In this document: piece by piece, positions 23,674 through 33,213 of the stretch
Layout: every line of letters starts with the position of its first letter
How positions within the stretch are numbered: position 1 is the first letter of the stretch
Source of the DNA: Lachnospiraceae bacterium UBA7589
GTDB taxonomy: Bacteria > Bacillota > Clostridia > Lachnospirales > Lachnospiraceae
DNA: 52,389 nt
Assembly: GCA_002476495.1 (NCBI GenBank)
Contig: DLKL01000018.1
Coordinates: 1 to 52,389, forward strand
Reading direction: 5' to 3'
Translations under genes and position numbers: made by a program
Notes under the pieces: model-generated
Seen by the model: only the letters and a program-made list of their open reading frames with translations
Database searches by the model: none
Told to the model about the DNA's origin: nothing

Positions 23674-25110
23674 ATGAAGCATTCTCTTTTTGATAAAATA
23701 TTTCTTGGTTTTCTTATCCTGTTTATAGCTGTATTTTCACTTATAACCATATATTCCACCTACTCTACCAAGCAGGCTCTGGTGGAAGAAAAAACCGAGA
23801 TTTTAAATAATGAGACATTACTTATTGCAAATCAGACCATTTCAGCCTATGTTAATGGCTTTTACTCCAGTGACACATTAAAAGGCACCCTGGATTATTA
23901 CTCAGATGCTCTGGATTTAAGTATATGGATTCTTGACTCCAAGGGAATAATTTTTGCCTCTTCCCAGGCAAAGGGACACCCTGAAGCCCCAAAAAACATA
24001 TTTTTCCTTAATCAGGATTTTGATATTTACACCTCCCAATCCTTTACCGGGGATTTTTATGGCACCTTTTCCGATGAGGTTATTACTGTCGCTATCCCGA
24101 TTCTTACGGATAATGAACCAAATGGTATGATTATAACACACGCAACCGTATCCCAGATCAGTACGGTGCAAAGCAATCTGATTCAGGCAATATATCTTCC
24201 TTTCCTGATTATGCTTATAATCTCATTTGCCCTTCTGGGAGTTATTTCCAATAAGATTATGAAGCCTATCAGAAGGATTAATTCCGTAGCAGAGGAATAC
24301 TCTACAGGAAACTTTGAAACCAAAATGGATATTACCTCCAAGGATGAAATAGGTCAGCTGGCCTCCACACTGGAGTATATGGCTTCAGAGCTTTCCAAGC
24401 TGGATGAATACAGAAAGGATTTTATATCCAATATATCCCATGATTTCCGTTCGCCTCTTACTTCCATAAAGGGCTATATCGAGGCCATACTTGATGGTAC
24501 TATCCCTCCGGAGAAGCAGGACAAATATCTTAATATTGTAGTCGAAGAAACCAACCGCCTTACAAAGCTTACCTCAAGCCTCCTTGAGTTAAACAATGCC
24601 GATTCCTATGGCTTATGGCTGATATTTAAGGAATTTGACATAGTAGAGCTGGTAAAAAAGGCAATGAGAACCTTCGAGGGAAAATGTGAAGCCAAGAGCA
24701 TCTCCCTAATACTTAATAACCATTGCCAGCACACCATGGTATATGCTGATGCAACAAAAATCCAACAGGTTGTATACAATCTTCTTGATAATGCAATTAA
24801 ATTTACACCGGACGGCAAATCCATATATGTTACCCTTACAGAGAAAAATGATAAGCTTTTCGTATCTGTAAAGGATGAAGGCTGTGGTATTCCTAAAGAT
24901 TCCCTTAAAAAGGTATGGGTCAGATTCTATAAGGCTGACGCATCCAGAGGAAAAGATAAGCAGGGCACCGGTCTCGGACTTTCTATAACAAGAGAAATAA
25001 TTAAAGCCCATAACGAAAATATAAATGTTGTAAGTACTGAAGATGTGGGAAGCGAATTTACCTTTACCCTGTCTAAGGTACAAAACGAAAATGGACAGTC
25101 GCCACAATGA
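23674..25110 (+). CDS. Membrane sensor histidine kinase
   Basis: A 478-residue kinase. Two membrane helices (about residues 9-29 and 172-192) enclose an extracellular sensor of about 140 residues with a PAS-like look (LDLSIWILDSKGIIFASS). HAMP follows (KPIRRINSVAEEYSTGNFE), then the HisKA dimerisation box FISNISHDFRSPLTSIKGY with phospho-acceptor His256, and the ATPase with VVYNLLDNAIKFTPDG (N box), VKDEGCGIPKDSL (G1) and GTGLGLSI (G2). Pair of the preceding OmpR regulator. Its last codons and stop lie inside a perfect 18-bp hairpin shared with the convergent aspS gene. Signal unknown. Confidence 0.95.
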   Translation: MKHSLFDKIFLGFLILFIAVFSLITIYSTYSTKQALVEEKTEILNNETLLIANQTISAYVNGFYSSDTLKGTLDYYSDALDLSIWILDSKGIIFASSQAKGHPEAPKNIFFLNQDFDIYTSQSFTGDFYGTFSDEVITVAIPILTDNEPNGMIITHATVSQISTVQSNLIQAIYLPFLIMLIISFALLGVISNKIMKPIRRINSVAEEYSTGNFETKMDITSKDEIGQLASTLEYMASELSKLDEYRKDFISNISHDFRSPLTSIKGYIEAILDGTIPPEKQDKYLNIVVEETNRLTKLTSSLLELNNADSYGLWLIFKEFDIVELVKKAMRTFEGKCEAKSISLILNNHCQHTMVYADATKIQQVVYNLLDNAIKFTPDGKSIYVTLTEKNDKLFVSVKDEGCGIPKDSLKKVWVRFYKADASRGKDKQGTGLGLSITREIIKAHNENINVVSTEDVGSEFTFTLSKVQNENGQSPQ

Positions 25111-25133
25111 TGTAAATCATTGTGGCGACTGTC
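25094..25133. terminator. Perfect 18-bp hairpin between two convergent operons
   Basis: Bases 25094-25111 pair perfectly with 25116-25133 around a GTAA loop. The histidine kinase stop codon (25108-25110) is inside the left arm. On the minus strand the stem is followed by CATTTTCGTTTTG, so it is the better terminator for aspS; on the plus strand GTCTTATAC follows, a weak tail. It may act in both directions. Confidence 0.8.
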
Positions 25134-25136
25134 GTC

Positions 25137-26918
25137 TTATACTCTAAGCTCCAAGCCAAGTTCCTCCAGCTGTTTTGAATCAACCAGGTTTGGTGCCTCA
25201 CTCATAAGGCATGAGGCATCCTTTACCTTAGGAAATGCAATAACATCTCTGATGGAATCCTCCTTTGCCATAAGCATAACAAGTCTGTCAAGACCATATG
25301 CAAGACCGGCATGAGGCGGAACGCCATATTTAAACGCATTGAGAAGGAAACCAAACTGCTCATAGGCTCTTTCCATGGTAAAGCCTAAGGCTTCAAACAT
25401 TTTTTCCTGAACATGGTTCTGGTGGATACGCACCGAGCCACCACCGATTTCAGTACCATTCAATACAATATCATATGCCTTTGCACGGACACGTCCCGGG
25501 TCAGTGTCAATGTACTGTAAATCCTCCTCCATCGGCATTGTAAAAGGATGGTGCATGGCCTGATATCTGTTAAGCTCTTCGTTCCACTCCAGCAGAGGAA
25601 ATTCTGTTATCCACACAAATCTGTATTCATTTTTATCAAGAAGTCCTAACTGATTTGCAAGCTCAACTCTTAGTGCTCCAAGGACATCGAAAACCAGCTT
25701 GCTCTTATCTGCCGCAAACAAAAGTAAATCTCCGGCTTCTCCCTCCATAGCATTAATCAGAGCTGTCATCTCTTCTTCCTTCATAAATTTCGCAAACGAG
25801 GATTTAATCGCTCCATCCTCACCAAGAGCAACATAGGCAAGCCCCTTTGCCCCATAGCCCTTTGCAAAATCAACCAGGGCATCTATCTTTTTACGAGGCA
25901 TACCACCCTGTCCTTTAACATTTATACCTCTTACACTGCCACCATTTTCTATAGCGCTCTTGAAAACAACAAATTCACAATTTCTGACAGTGTCAGTAAC
26001 ATCCTTAAGCTCCATGCCGAATCTGAGATCCGGCTTGTCTGACCCGAATCTTTCCATGGCTTCCTTATATGTCATTCTCTGGATAGGGAGTTTGACCTCC
26101 ACGCCTATAATTTCTTTGAAAAGCTTCGCCAGAAGTCTTTCATTTACATCAATTACATCATCAACGTCTACAAAGGAAAGCTCCATGTCTATCTGGGTAA
26201 ATTCCGGTTGTCTGTCAGCTCTTAAATCCTCATCCCTGTAGCATCTGGCTATCTGAAAATATCTGTCATAGCCTGAGCACATAAGAAGCTGCTTATATAT
26301 CTGAGGTGACTGTGGCAAAGCATAAAAATTTCCCGGATGCACACGGCTTGGCACAAGATAATCTCTCGCTCCCTCAGGAGTTGACTTACACAGTGTAGGG
26401 GTTTCTATTTCAATAAAGCCCTCCTCTGACAGAAATGCTCTTGTGAGTGTAGTAACCTTACTTCTCATCATTATATTTTTCTGGAGATCCGGTCTTCTAA
26501 GGTCAAGATATCTGTATTTTAATCTCAAATCCTCTTTGGTCTTACTGTCCTCTTCTATTGGAAAAGGAGGTACCTCTGACTCAGACAGGATTCTGATATC
26601 CGATGCGATAATTTCTATATCTCCTGTGGCAAGATTCTCATTTACAGCTCCACCGCGCTTCGCAACCTTACCCTTTACTGCAATAACAAATTCGCTTCTA
26701 AGCTTGGCAGCCTTTCCATAACCCTCTGCTCCGACATTTGCCTCTTCAAATATTATCTGAAGAATTCCTGTTCTGTCTCTCAAATCTGTGAAAACAATTC
26801 CACCCTTGTTTCTGCTCTTTTGCACCCATCCCATAACTGTGACTTCGTTTCCAAGCATGGTATTGTTAACCTCTGTGCATCTATGACTTCTCTTAAGTCC
26901 TTTCATTGACTCCGCCAT
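25137..26918 (-). CDS. aspS: Aspartyl-tRNA synthetase
   Basis: Charges tRNA-Asp with aspartate. The 593-residue length is that of the bacterial-type enzyme. The N-terminal OB fold (MGWVQKSRNKGGIVFTDLRDRTG) binds the anticodon; class II motif 1 and 2 follow (RSKVTTLTRAFLSEEGFIE, then RCYRDEDLRADRQPEFTQID), then the bacterial GAD insertion (about residues 285-415), and motif 3 at the end (AGLAYGLDRLVMLM). It lies 42 bases after hisS on the same strand, a gene pair common in Firmicutes. The start MAESMKGLKRSHRC is the usual N-terminus. I saw no T-box leader. Confidence 0.96.
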   Translation of the reverse strand: MAESMKGLKRSHRCTEVNNTMLGNEVTVMGWVQKSRNKGGIVFTDLRDRTGILQIIFEEANVGAEGYGKAAKLRSEFVIAVKGKVAKRGGAVNENLATGDIEIIASDIRILSESEVPPFPIEEDSKTKEDLRLKYRYLDLRRPDLQKNIMMRSKVTTLTRAFLSEEGFIEIETPTLCKSTPEGARDYLVPSRVHPGNFYALPQSPQIYKQLLMCSGYDRYFQIARCYRDEDLRADRQPEFTQIDMELSFVDVDDVIDVNERLLAKLFKEIIGVEVKLPIQRMTYKEAMERFGSDKPDLRFGMELKDVTDTVRNCEFVVFKSAIENGGSVRGINVKGQGGMPRKKIDALVDFAKGYGAKGLAYVALGEDGAIKSSFAKFMKEEEMTALINAMEGEAGDLLLFAADKSKLVFDVLGALRVELANQLGLLDKNEYRFVWITEFPLLEWNEELNRYQAMHHPFTMPMEEDLQYIDTDPGRVRAKAYDIVLNGTEIGGGSVRIHQNHVQEKMFEALGFTMERAYEQFGFLLNAFKYGVPPHAGLAYGLDRLVMLMAKEDSIRDVIAFPKVKDASCLMSEAPNLVDSKQLEELGLELRV

Positions 26919-26960
26919 TGTCCCTATGACCTCCTACTTATCAAAATATTGCTCTTTTCA

Positions 26961-28220
26961 CTACTTTAATTCATTTATATAAAATTCACAGAAGCTCTCA
27001 TAGCCCTCTGCCATAAGCTGATCCTTCTGGAACTTCTTGTTCTTTTTCATAATGGCTATATTGACCTGTCTGCCTGCCTTACGTTCCTTTTTTGCCTTGT
27101 CAAGAATTGCAAGGAGCTTTTCTCCGGGCATATTCTTTTCAATGAGGTATGCAATCTTTGTTCCACTTGCCGGCACCTTATACTCTCTTTCAAGAAGCAG
27201 CATGACGATACGCTCAAATCCTATTGAAAATCCGCAAGCCGGTGTCGCATTGCCGGTGAATTTACCTATCATTTCATCATAGCGCCCACCGCCACCAACC
27301 GAGCCGCCAAACTCGTCCATGGATATCTCAAAGATAGGTCCTGTGTAATATGACATTCCCCTGACAAGTGTCGGGTCAAAGCTCATCTTAAACTCAGCTG
27401 ACTTGGTATTATCAACCGATGAAATAATCGTCTCCAAATCATTTGCGATATCAGCACTAAGAAAATCACCCAGGGTATTCTTAATATATCTTACTCCGTC
27501 TATGTCATTGGTAACCTGTTCAAAAAGCCTGAGATATTTGTCAACCGCATCTTCAGTATATCCTTCCCTGATAAGCTCCTCTCTTACACCGTCAATTCCA
27601 ATCTTATCCATCTTATCCAGAATAATAAAAACCGTATCATAATCTGCCTCTGCAAATCCACTGTAAGCGGCCATCGCCTTGAGGATTCTCCGGTCATTGA
27701 TTCTTATGGTAAAATTTTTGAAATCAAGCCTGCCAAGCAATGTAGTAGTTGCAAGAATAAGCTCTATCTCGGCAAGAATTGTAGACTCACCGAGAATATC
27801 GATATCACATTGCATGAACTGACGATACCTGCCACGCTGTGGTCTGTCTGCTCTCCACACATTTCCCATTTGAAGTGCCTTAAATGGGCTTGGCAAATCA
27901 TTGGCATTATTAGAATAATATCTGGAAAGAGGAACCGTAAGGTCATATCTAAGTCCTCCGTCTACCAGATCCGTCTCCTCCTTTGCCTCATCCAGCCTGA
28001 GCTTTTCTCCTCTTTTAAGTATCTTAAAGATAAGCTTCTCATTCTCTCCGCCCTGCTTACTGCTTAGATTCTCTATATGCTCAACGCAGGGTGTTTCAAC
28101 TGAGGAAAACCCAAAGGCTTTATAGGTATCCTTTATAAGACCAATAACATAATCCCTTATCTCCATCTCTTTAGGTAAAATGTCTTTCATTCCCGTAACA
28201 GGTTTTTTCTTCATTGCCAT
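26961..28220 (-). CDS. hisS: Histidyl-tRNA synthetase
   Basis: Charges tRNA-His. I chose ATG 28220, giving 419 residues, the usual length; a longer frame to 28301 would overlap hemZ. The N-terminal motif PVTGMKDILPKEMEIRDYV, class II motif 2 QMGNVWRADRPQRGRYRQFMQCDID, the histidine A-box RGMSYYTGPIFEI and motif 3 GGGRYDEMIGKFTG and ACGFSIGFERIVM are all present. The C-terminal anticodon domain covers the last 90 residues. It lies between hemZ and aspS in one minus-strand string. Confidence 0.95.
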   Translation of the reverse strand: MAMKKKPVTGMKDILPKEMEIRDYVIGLIKDTYKAFGFSSVETPCVEHIENLSSKQGGENEKLIFKILKRGEKLRLDEAKEETDLVDGGLRYDLTVPLSRYYSNNANDLPSPFKALQMGNVWRADRPQRGRYRQFMQCDIDILGESTILAEIELILATTTLLGRLDFKNFTIRINDRRILKAMAAYSGFAEADYDTVFIILDKMDKIGIDGVREELIREGYTEDAVDKYLRLFEQVTNDIDGVRYIKNTLGDFLSADIANDLETIISSVDNTKSAEFKMSFDPTLVRGMSYYTGPIFEISMDEFGGSVGGGGRYDEMIGKFTGNATPACGFSIGFERIVMLLLEREYKVPASGTKIAYLIEKNMPGEKLLAILDKAKKERKAGRQVNIAIMKKNKKFQKDQLMAEGYESFCEFYINELK

Positions 28221-28251
28221 AGTCTTTATTTCCTTTCTGTTTGTTGTTACT

Positions 28252-29718
28252 CTAAGACAGTTTGTATCTGAATGCAGCTCTTTTTCTATCAAGCATTTCA
28301 TCTAACCTGCCAATATAATCATCTACTGATTTACAATTTTCCACTCTTTCAATACGGTTTTCCTTATGGAAGGTAAGCTTGGTAGAGGCTCCTGCCCCTG
28401 CAGCTATTATATCTGTAATCTCCTCCATAATTAATATATTATACAGACATTCCAGTCCTTTTTTTGAATATCCCACATTTTCCAGATTGCCACCTATGTT
28501 TTTCTGCCTATAAAGATAATATGGAGCCATAGACATTTCTGTGGCGGCCTTTTCCACCATATCAAGCATCATATCCATATTCCTGTTAATCTGACCTCCA
28601 TAGGTGTCAAGCTGCTGTCTTAAGCCTGCTGCCCTCTTAATTGCAAGTGAGTGGACAGTAAGGCTGTCCGGTGCCAGATTTTTTATTTTTTCCAGGGTAT
28701 CATACATACTGTCTATATTTTCTCCGGGAAGCCCTGCTATGATATCCATATTTATGTTATCAAACCCTGCTTTTCTTGCCATGTGAAAAGCTTCCTCTGT
28801 TTCCACGGATGTATGGGCCCGTCCTATGGTTTTAAGGGTTTCATCCTGCATAGTCTGGGGGTTAATGCTTATTCTGGTAACGCCATGCTTTTTCATTACC
28901 TCAAGCTTCTCATACGTTATACTGTCCGGTCTTCCCGCTTCAACTGTATATTCCAATGGTCTTTTTTTCTCTTCTCCGATTCCAAAGTCCATATCAATAT
29001 GAGTAAGAAGTCTGTCAAGTAATCCATGGTCAATAGAGGTAGGTGTTCCTCCTCCTATATAAATTGACACAAGCCTTTTGTCCTTATATGCATCAGATAT
29101 ATAATCTAATTCCTCACACAGTCTTTCGATATACATTTTTGCCTTATCTCTATATATCCCTATGGGATACGAGGTAAAAGAGCAATACAGACACCTGCTT
29201 GGGCAAAAGGGAATTCCTATATACAGGCAATAATCTCTTTCCATGTCAATCTTCCTGATAATACCCAGCTCAGCCTCTGCCACTCTTGTGGCAAGCACAG
29301 CCTTTCTTTCACTGACATGATATGTCTTGCGATAGTTTACCACAGCCTCCTTACGGTCTGCTCCCTCTCTCAGCTTTGCCATAGCTATCTTTGTAGGCCG
29401 TACACCTGTCAGGTCTCCCCACGGAAGACTTTTCCCGGTATAATTGCATAACAGCTTATATACCTCAGACTTAAGTATATTACGGAAAATGATCTTATCA
29501 CCATAATATCCGTATATTACCGCTTTTTCTGTTTGCTTTCCCTCCAGAATTATTGTAGTTTTGGTATCCCCATATTCCACTCGTAGTTTAAAGATAACCT
29601 CTTCCTGTAATACCCTGTCTGAAGCCGGTATAACAATTTTAACTCCCGGATAAAAGGCCATGAGCATAGCTCTAAGGTCATTGTTATATAATTCACTGTT
29701 TTGTATAAGAAGTATCAT
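28252..29718 (-). CDS. hemZ: Coproporphyrinogen dehydrogenase-like radical SAM protein HemZ
   Basis: A 488-residue radical SAM protein of the HemN/HemZ family. After about 165 residues with a TGVRPTKIAMAKL motif, it carries the cluster motif C-x3-C-x2-C in IPFCPSRCLYCSF, then the SAM-binding GGGTPTS, RISINPQTM and IIAGLPGE stretches. HemZ was named for anaerobic oxidation of coproporphyrinogen III to protoporphyrinogen; in many clostridia without a full haem pathway its true substrate is uncertain. It sits between the MBL hydrolase gene and hisS, a fixed neighbourhood in many Lachnospiraceae as far as I recall. The ribosome binding site is weak (AAGAGAG). Confidence 0.9.
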   Translation of the reverse strand: MILLIQNSELYNNDLRAMLMAFYPGVKIVIPASDRVLQEEVIFKLRVEYGDTKTTIILEGKQTEKAVIYGYYGDKIIFRNILKSEVYKLLCNYTGKSLPWGDLTGVRPTKIAMAKLREGADRKEAVVNYRKTYHVSERKAVLATRVAEAELGIIRKIDMERDYCLYIGIPFCPSRCLYCSFTSYPIGIYRDKAKMYIERLCEELDYISDAYKDKRLVSIYIGGGTPTSIDHGLLDRLLTHIDMDFGIGEEKKRPLEYTVEAGRPDSITYEKLEVMKKHGVTRISINPQTMQDETLKTIGRAHTSVETEEAFHMARKAGFDNINMDIIAGLPGENIDSMYDTLEKIKNLAPDSLTVHSLAIKRAAGLRQQLDTYGGQINRNMDMMLDMVEKAATEMSMAPYYLYRQKNIGGNLENVGYSKKGLECLYNILIMEEITDIIAAGAGASTKLTFHKENRIERVENCKSVDDYIGRLDEMLDRKRAAFRYKLS

Positions 29719-29735
29719 TTTTTTCTCTCTTGGTA

Positions 29736-30368
29736 TTAAAAATACGGATTTGTCTCTTTTTCTCTTTTTATAGAGGTTCTGTCATTATGTCCCGGATATA
29801 CAGTCACATCCTCCGGCAGTGTAAGAAGCTTGTCTTTTATTCCCTGAATAAGCTGTTTCTCATCACCGGTAGGGAAATCAGTTCTTCCTATACTGGAATA
29901 AAACAGTGTATCTCCTGAAAATACCATCTTCCCTTCCGGGAAGTAATAACACATACCACCCTTTGTATGTCCCGGCACAGCCAGACATATTATATTGGTA
30001 TCGAGAAGCTTAATTTCCTCCATATCCCTCACATAGGAATCTGCCTTCATTGACAGAGGACTGTCAAACATTGCGGAAAGATTAAGTTCAGGACGCATAA
30101 GCACATCCTTTTCATTCTCTCCTGCATAAACAACTATATCCGGATAAGCCTTTTTAAGCTCACCCACTGCGCCTATATGATCCCAGTGTCCGTGGGTCAG
30201 AAGTATGGCCACCGGTTTTAAGCTTTGATTCATATACATGTTAACAAGAAAATCTCCCCTGGCTGCGGGATCTACAATTATAGCCTCCCTGGTATCTCTG
30301 TTGGCGATTGTATAGCAATTGGTCCCGAGAGAACCAAGCACATTAGTAATAGTAATTAAGCCTGCCAT
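29736..30368 (-). CDS. Metallo-beta-lactamase fold hydrolase (glyoxalase II-like)
   Basis: A 210-residue MBL-fold protein with the metal motif THGHWDHIGAVGEL, the second ligand region VPGHTKGGMCYYF, and FSGDTLFYSSIGRTDFPTG and VYPGHNDRTSI, which place it in the YcbL/GloB-like short hydrolases. It probably hydrolyses a thioester such as S-lactoylglutathione analogues or another thiol conjugate; the substrate is not predictable. Its ATG overlaps the stop codon of the RelA/SpoT gene by one base (TAATG), so it is translated as part of the rsh operon. Confidence 0.9.
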   Translation of the reverse strand: MAGLITITNVLGSLGTNCYTIANRDTREAIIVDPAARGDFLVNMYMNQSLKPVAILLTHGHWDHIGAVGELKKAYPDIVVYAGENEKDVLMRPELNLSAMFDSPLSMKADSYVRDMEEIKLLDTNIICLAVPGHTKGGMCYYFPEGKMVFSGDTLFYSSIGRTDFPTGDEKQLIQGIKDKLLTLPEDVTVYPGHNDRTSIKREKETNPYF

Positions 30369-32635
30369 TAACCAGCCGTCCTTTCTATGTCAATAATTCC
30401 ATCTACATTTCTAATCTTTGATATGATTTTTGTAAGCTGTTCCTTTGAATGTATTTCAAATTTGACAGATATTGTGGCCTTACCCTGCTTACTCACCCTT
30501 ACATTCATTCCTGTAAGACTGATTTTTTCCTCATTGAATATTTTTGTAAGCTCAAAGATAAGCCCCTGGTTATCCATTGCATAAATATTAATTTCTGTAC
30601 TGTACATATTGGTGCTTTGTACAACTCCATCTGCCCAGTCTGCCTCAATAAGTCTGGCTCTGTCAAACTCATCCATACAAAGTACATTGACACAGTCTGT
30701 TCTGTGGATGGAAACTCCACGTCCCCTTGTGATATATCCTACAATTTCATCTCCCGGAACAGGAGCACAGCACTTGGAAAACCGGACTGCCACATCATCC
30801 ATTCCCTTTACGGTTATTCCCTTACCGGAATGTCCTACTCCTCTTCCCGGGGTATTTATCTTTTCAACGATCTGGTCTTCGGTTATTTTTCTTGACTCTT
30901 CCTTCTTATACTCCTCAAGAAGACGGTTAACTATCTGACCCTCCTTAAGTCCTCCATGACCTACTGATGCAAGAAGTGCATCCCATGTTGCAAAATTATA
31001 TTTTTTTACAACCTTCTCTATAAGCTCAGGCTTTGTTATATCCGGAAGAGATATGGATTTTGTCTTGCAATAGGATATTATAGCTTCCTTGCCCTTCTGT
31101 ATATTATCCTCCTTGTTTTCCTGCCTGAACCACTGGTTAATCTTAGTTTTTGCCTGGGTGCTCTTAACCAGCTTAAGCCAGTCCATGCTGGGACCCTTAC
31201 CATTTTGTGAGGTTATAATTTCAACCCTGTCACCATTTTTGAGCTCGGTTTCTATAGGCACCTGCCTTCCGTTTACTCTGGCTCCAATCATTTTATTACC
31301 TACAGCAGTATGGATAGCATATGCAAAATCTATAGGGGTAGAGCCCTTTGGCAATGCTTTTACGTCTCCCGCAGGTGTAAAGCAATATACCTGATCAGAA
31401 AACAAATCCAGATCTGTCTTGACAAAGCTCATGAATTCCTTGTTGTCGGCAGTATCTGTCTGCCACTCAAGTATTTGTCTTAACCAGCTGAGCTTCTGCT
31501 CCTCATTATCCTTTGAGCCTGCATCTCCCTCCTTATATTTCCAATGGGCAGCAATACCATATTCCGCAGTTCTGTGCATTTCATAGGTACGTATCTGTAT
31601 CTCAAAGGGTCTTCCTCCCGGACCGATAAGAGTTGTATGAAGCGACTGGTACATATTTTGCTTAGGCATAGCAATGTAGTCCTTAAATCTTCCCGGTATA
31701 GGCTTGTACTTCTCATGAATAATACCCAGTGCCGCATAACAGTCTCTCACAGTATCAACCTTTATCCGTATAGCATGAATATCATATATCTGGTCTAAGG
31801 TCTTGTTCTGGGTAATCATCTTTTTATAAATACTGAATATATGCTTTACCCTGCCGTCTACCTCTGCCTTTATATCCGCCTCATCCATATAATGCTTAAC
31901 CTCGTCCACCATCTGGACAATAAAATCCTCACTGGCAGCAAGCCTTGTGGTTATTTCCTCTTTTAAGGATTTGTACACATCCGGGTATAAATATTGCATG
32001 GACAAATCATCCAGCTCTATCTTGATTTTGGAAATACCCAGTCTGTGGGCAATAGGTGCATATATATCCATGGTTTCCCTGGATTTTTCTATCTGCTTTG
32101 CAGGGGACTGATACTGCATTGTCCTGAGATTATGGAGTCTGTCCGCAAGCTTTATAAGAATAACCCTTATATCCTTTGCCATGGCAAGAAACATCTTTCT
32201 AAGATTTTCTGCCTGAATCTCTATCTTATCCTGGGACAAATCCAACTGGGTAAGCTTTGTTACTCCATCCACCAGAAGGGCTATTTCTTCTGAAAATTCT
32301 CTGGATATCTCTTCGGTAGTCATAACCGTATCCTCCACTACATCATGGAGAATTCCGGCTACAATTGTTTCTTTGTCAAGTTCAAGCTCTGCAAGAATTA
32401 TAGCCACGCAAAGAGGGTGAATTATATACGGCTCCCCGGATTTACGTTTTTGGTCCTTATGGGCTTCACTTGCCACAGCATATGCCTTCTCAATCATGGA
32501 TATATCCGAGGATGGATGATATTGGCGTATAGTGTCAATCAGCTTTTTGTAAAGCTCCTCCGGTGGAGTAAAGTCATCGGGTTTGCTGGGCTCTTTTTTT
32601 AGTTTTTCCAGAGGGTTATAGGTTATATCTGACAT
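30368..32635 (-). CDS. RelA/SpoT bifunctional (p)ppGpp synthetase/hydrolase
   Basis: A 755-residue long RSH protein. The N-terminal HD hydrolase domain has the active HDVVEDT motif at about residues 97-103, so hydrolysis should be intact. The synthetase domain follows (IYDIHAIRIKVDTVRDCYAALG to GPGGRPFEIQIRTYEMHRTAEYGIAAHWKYKEG), then TGS (about 390-455, VKALPKGSTPIDFAYAIHT), a helical zinc-finger-like region with KCCAPVPGDEIVG, and a C-terminal ACT domain. It makes and degrades the stringent alarmone (p)ppGpp during starvation. The start is ATG 32635 or GTG 32644; GGGAGG is near both. The gene order recJ-apt-rsh-MBL is typical of clostridia. Confidence 0.95.
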   Translation of the reverse strand: MSDITYNPLEKLKKEPSKPDDFTPPEELYKKLIDTIRQYHPSSDISMIEKAYAVASEAHKDQKRKSGEPYIIHPLCVAIILAELELDKETIVAGILHDVVEDTVMTTEEISREFSEEIALLVDGVTKLTQLDLSQDKIEIQAENLRKMFLAMAKDIRVILIKLADRLHNLRTMQYQSPAKQIEKSRETMDIYAPIAHRLGISKIKIELDDLSMQYLYPDVYKSLKEEITTRLAASEDFIVQMVDEVKHYMDEADIKAEVDGRVKHIFSIYKKMITQNKTLDQIYDIHAIRIKVDTVRDCYAALGIIHEKYKPIPGRFKDYIAMPKQNMYQSLHTTLIGPGGRPFEIQIRTYEMHRTAEYGIAAHWKYKEGDAGSKDNEEQKLSWLRQILEWQTDTADNKEFMSFVKTDLDLFSDQVYCFTPAGDVKALPKGSTPIDFAYAIHTAVGNKMIGARVNGRQVPIETELKNGDRVEIITSQNGKGPSMDWLKLVKSTQAKTKINQWFRQENKEDNIQKGKEAIISYCKTKSISLPDITKPELIEKVVKKYNFATWDALLASVGHGGLKEGQIVNRLLEEYKKEESRKITEDQIVEKINTPGRGVGHSGKGITVKGMDDVAVRFSKCCAPVPGDEIVGYITRGRGVSIHRTDCVNVLCMDEFDRARLIEADWADGVVQSTNMYSTEINIYAMDNQGLIFELTKIFNEEKISLTGMNVRVSKQGKATISVKFEIHSKEQLTKIISKIRNVDGIIDIERTAG

Positions 32636-32669
32636 ACTAATCACTTTCCTCCCTAAAACAATCTATGAG

Positions 32670-33194
32670 TTACTCACCCTCGTAGCATACAACAGAAGCT
32701 ATGTCATACTCTGACAGAGCCTTTCTTCCCCCCAAATCTACAAGCTCTATGAGGAAAATCATCTTTACGACCTCTCCTCCCAATTCCTCTACCAGCTTTG
32801 CTGCTGCCTTTATTGTTCCACCTGTAGCAATAAGGTCATCAACCAATACCACCTTATCACCCGGTTTAATTGCATCCTTATGTATCTCAATTGTTGCAGA
32901 ACCATATTCCAGATCATAGCTTGCCTCTACTGTTTCCCTTGGCAGCTTTCCCTTTTTACGAATTGGCACAAAGCCTTTTTTATTCATATATGCCAGAGGA
33001 GCACCAAATATGAAGCCTCTGGATTCGGCCCCTGCAATAAGATTGTAATCCACACCGTCCAGCAGATTATTCATTTCATCAATAGCAAGAGCAAGCCCCT
33101 CGGGACTTTCAAGAACACTGGTTACATCCCTGAAAATAATGCCTTTCTTTGGAAAATCCGGAATACTCTTAATATAATCCTCAACCTTTTTCAT
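32670..33194 (-). CDS. apt: Adenine phosphoribosyltransferase
   Basis: Converts adenine and PRPP to AMP (purine salvage). The 174 residues match Apt (about 170-180). Motifs: IPDFPKKGIIFRDVTSVL near the N-terminus, the adenine-binding AGAESRGFIFGAPLA, and the PRPP loop KVVLVDDLIATGGTIKAA. ATG 33194 has GGAGAGG upstream. The product uses PRPP supplied by the prs gene in this window. It is between recJ and rsh in the same transcription direction. Confidence 0.96.
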   Translation of the reverse strand: MKKVEDYIKSIPDFPKKGIIFRDVTSVLESPEGLALAIDEMNNLLDGVDYNLIAGAESRGFIFGAPLAYMNKKGFVPIRKKGKLPRETVEASYDLEYGSATIEIHKDAIKPGDKVVLVDDLIATGGTIKAAAKLVEELGGEVVKMIFLIELVDLGGRKALSEYDIASVVCYEGE

Positions 33195-33213
33195 ATTCGT
33201 TTACCTCTCCTTT

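Noticed and set aside
24706..25107. 133-residue antisense frame within the histidine kinase gene
   Set aside because: Overlaps the conserved HATPase region of the kinase on the other strand and has no recognisable motif.
26919..28260. T-box riboswitch ahead of aspS or hisS
   Set aside because: The gaps upstream are too short (about 40 and 30 bases) for a T-box leader and no conserved T-box sequence was seen.
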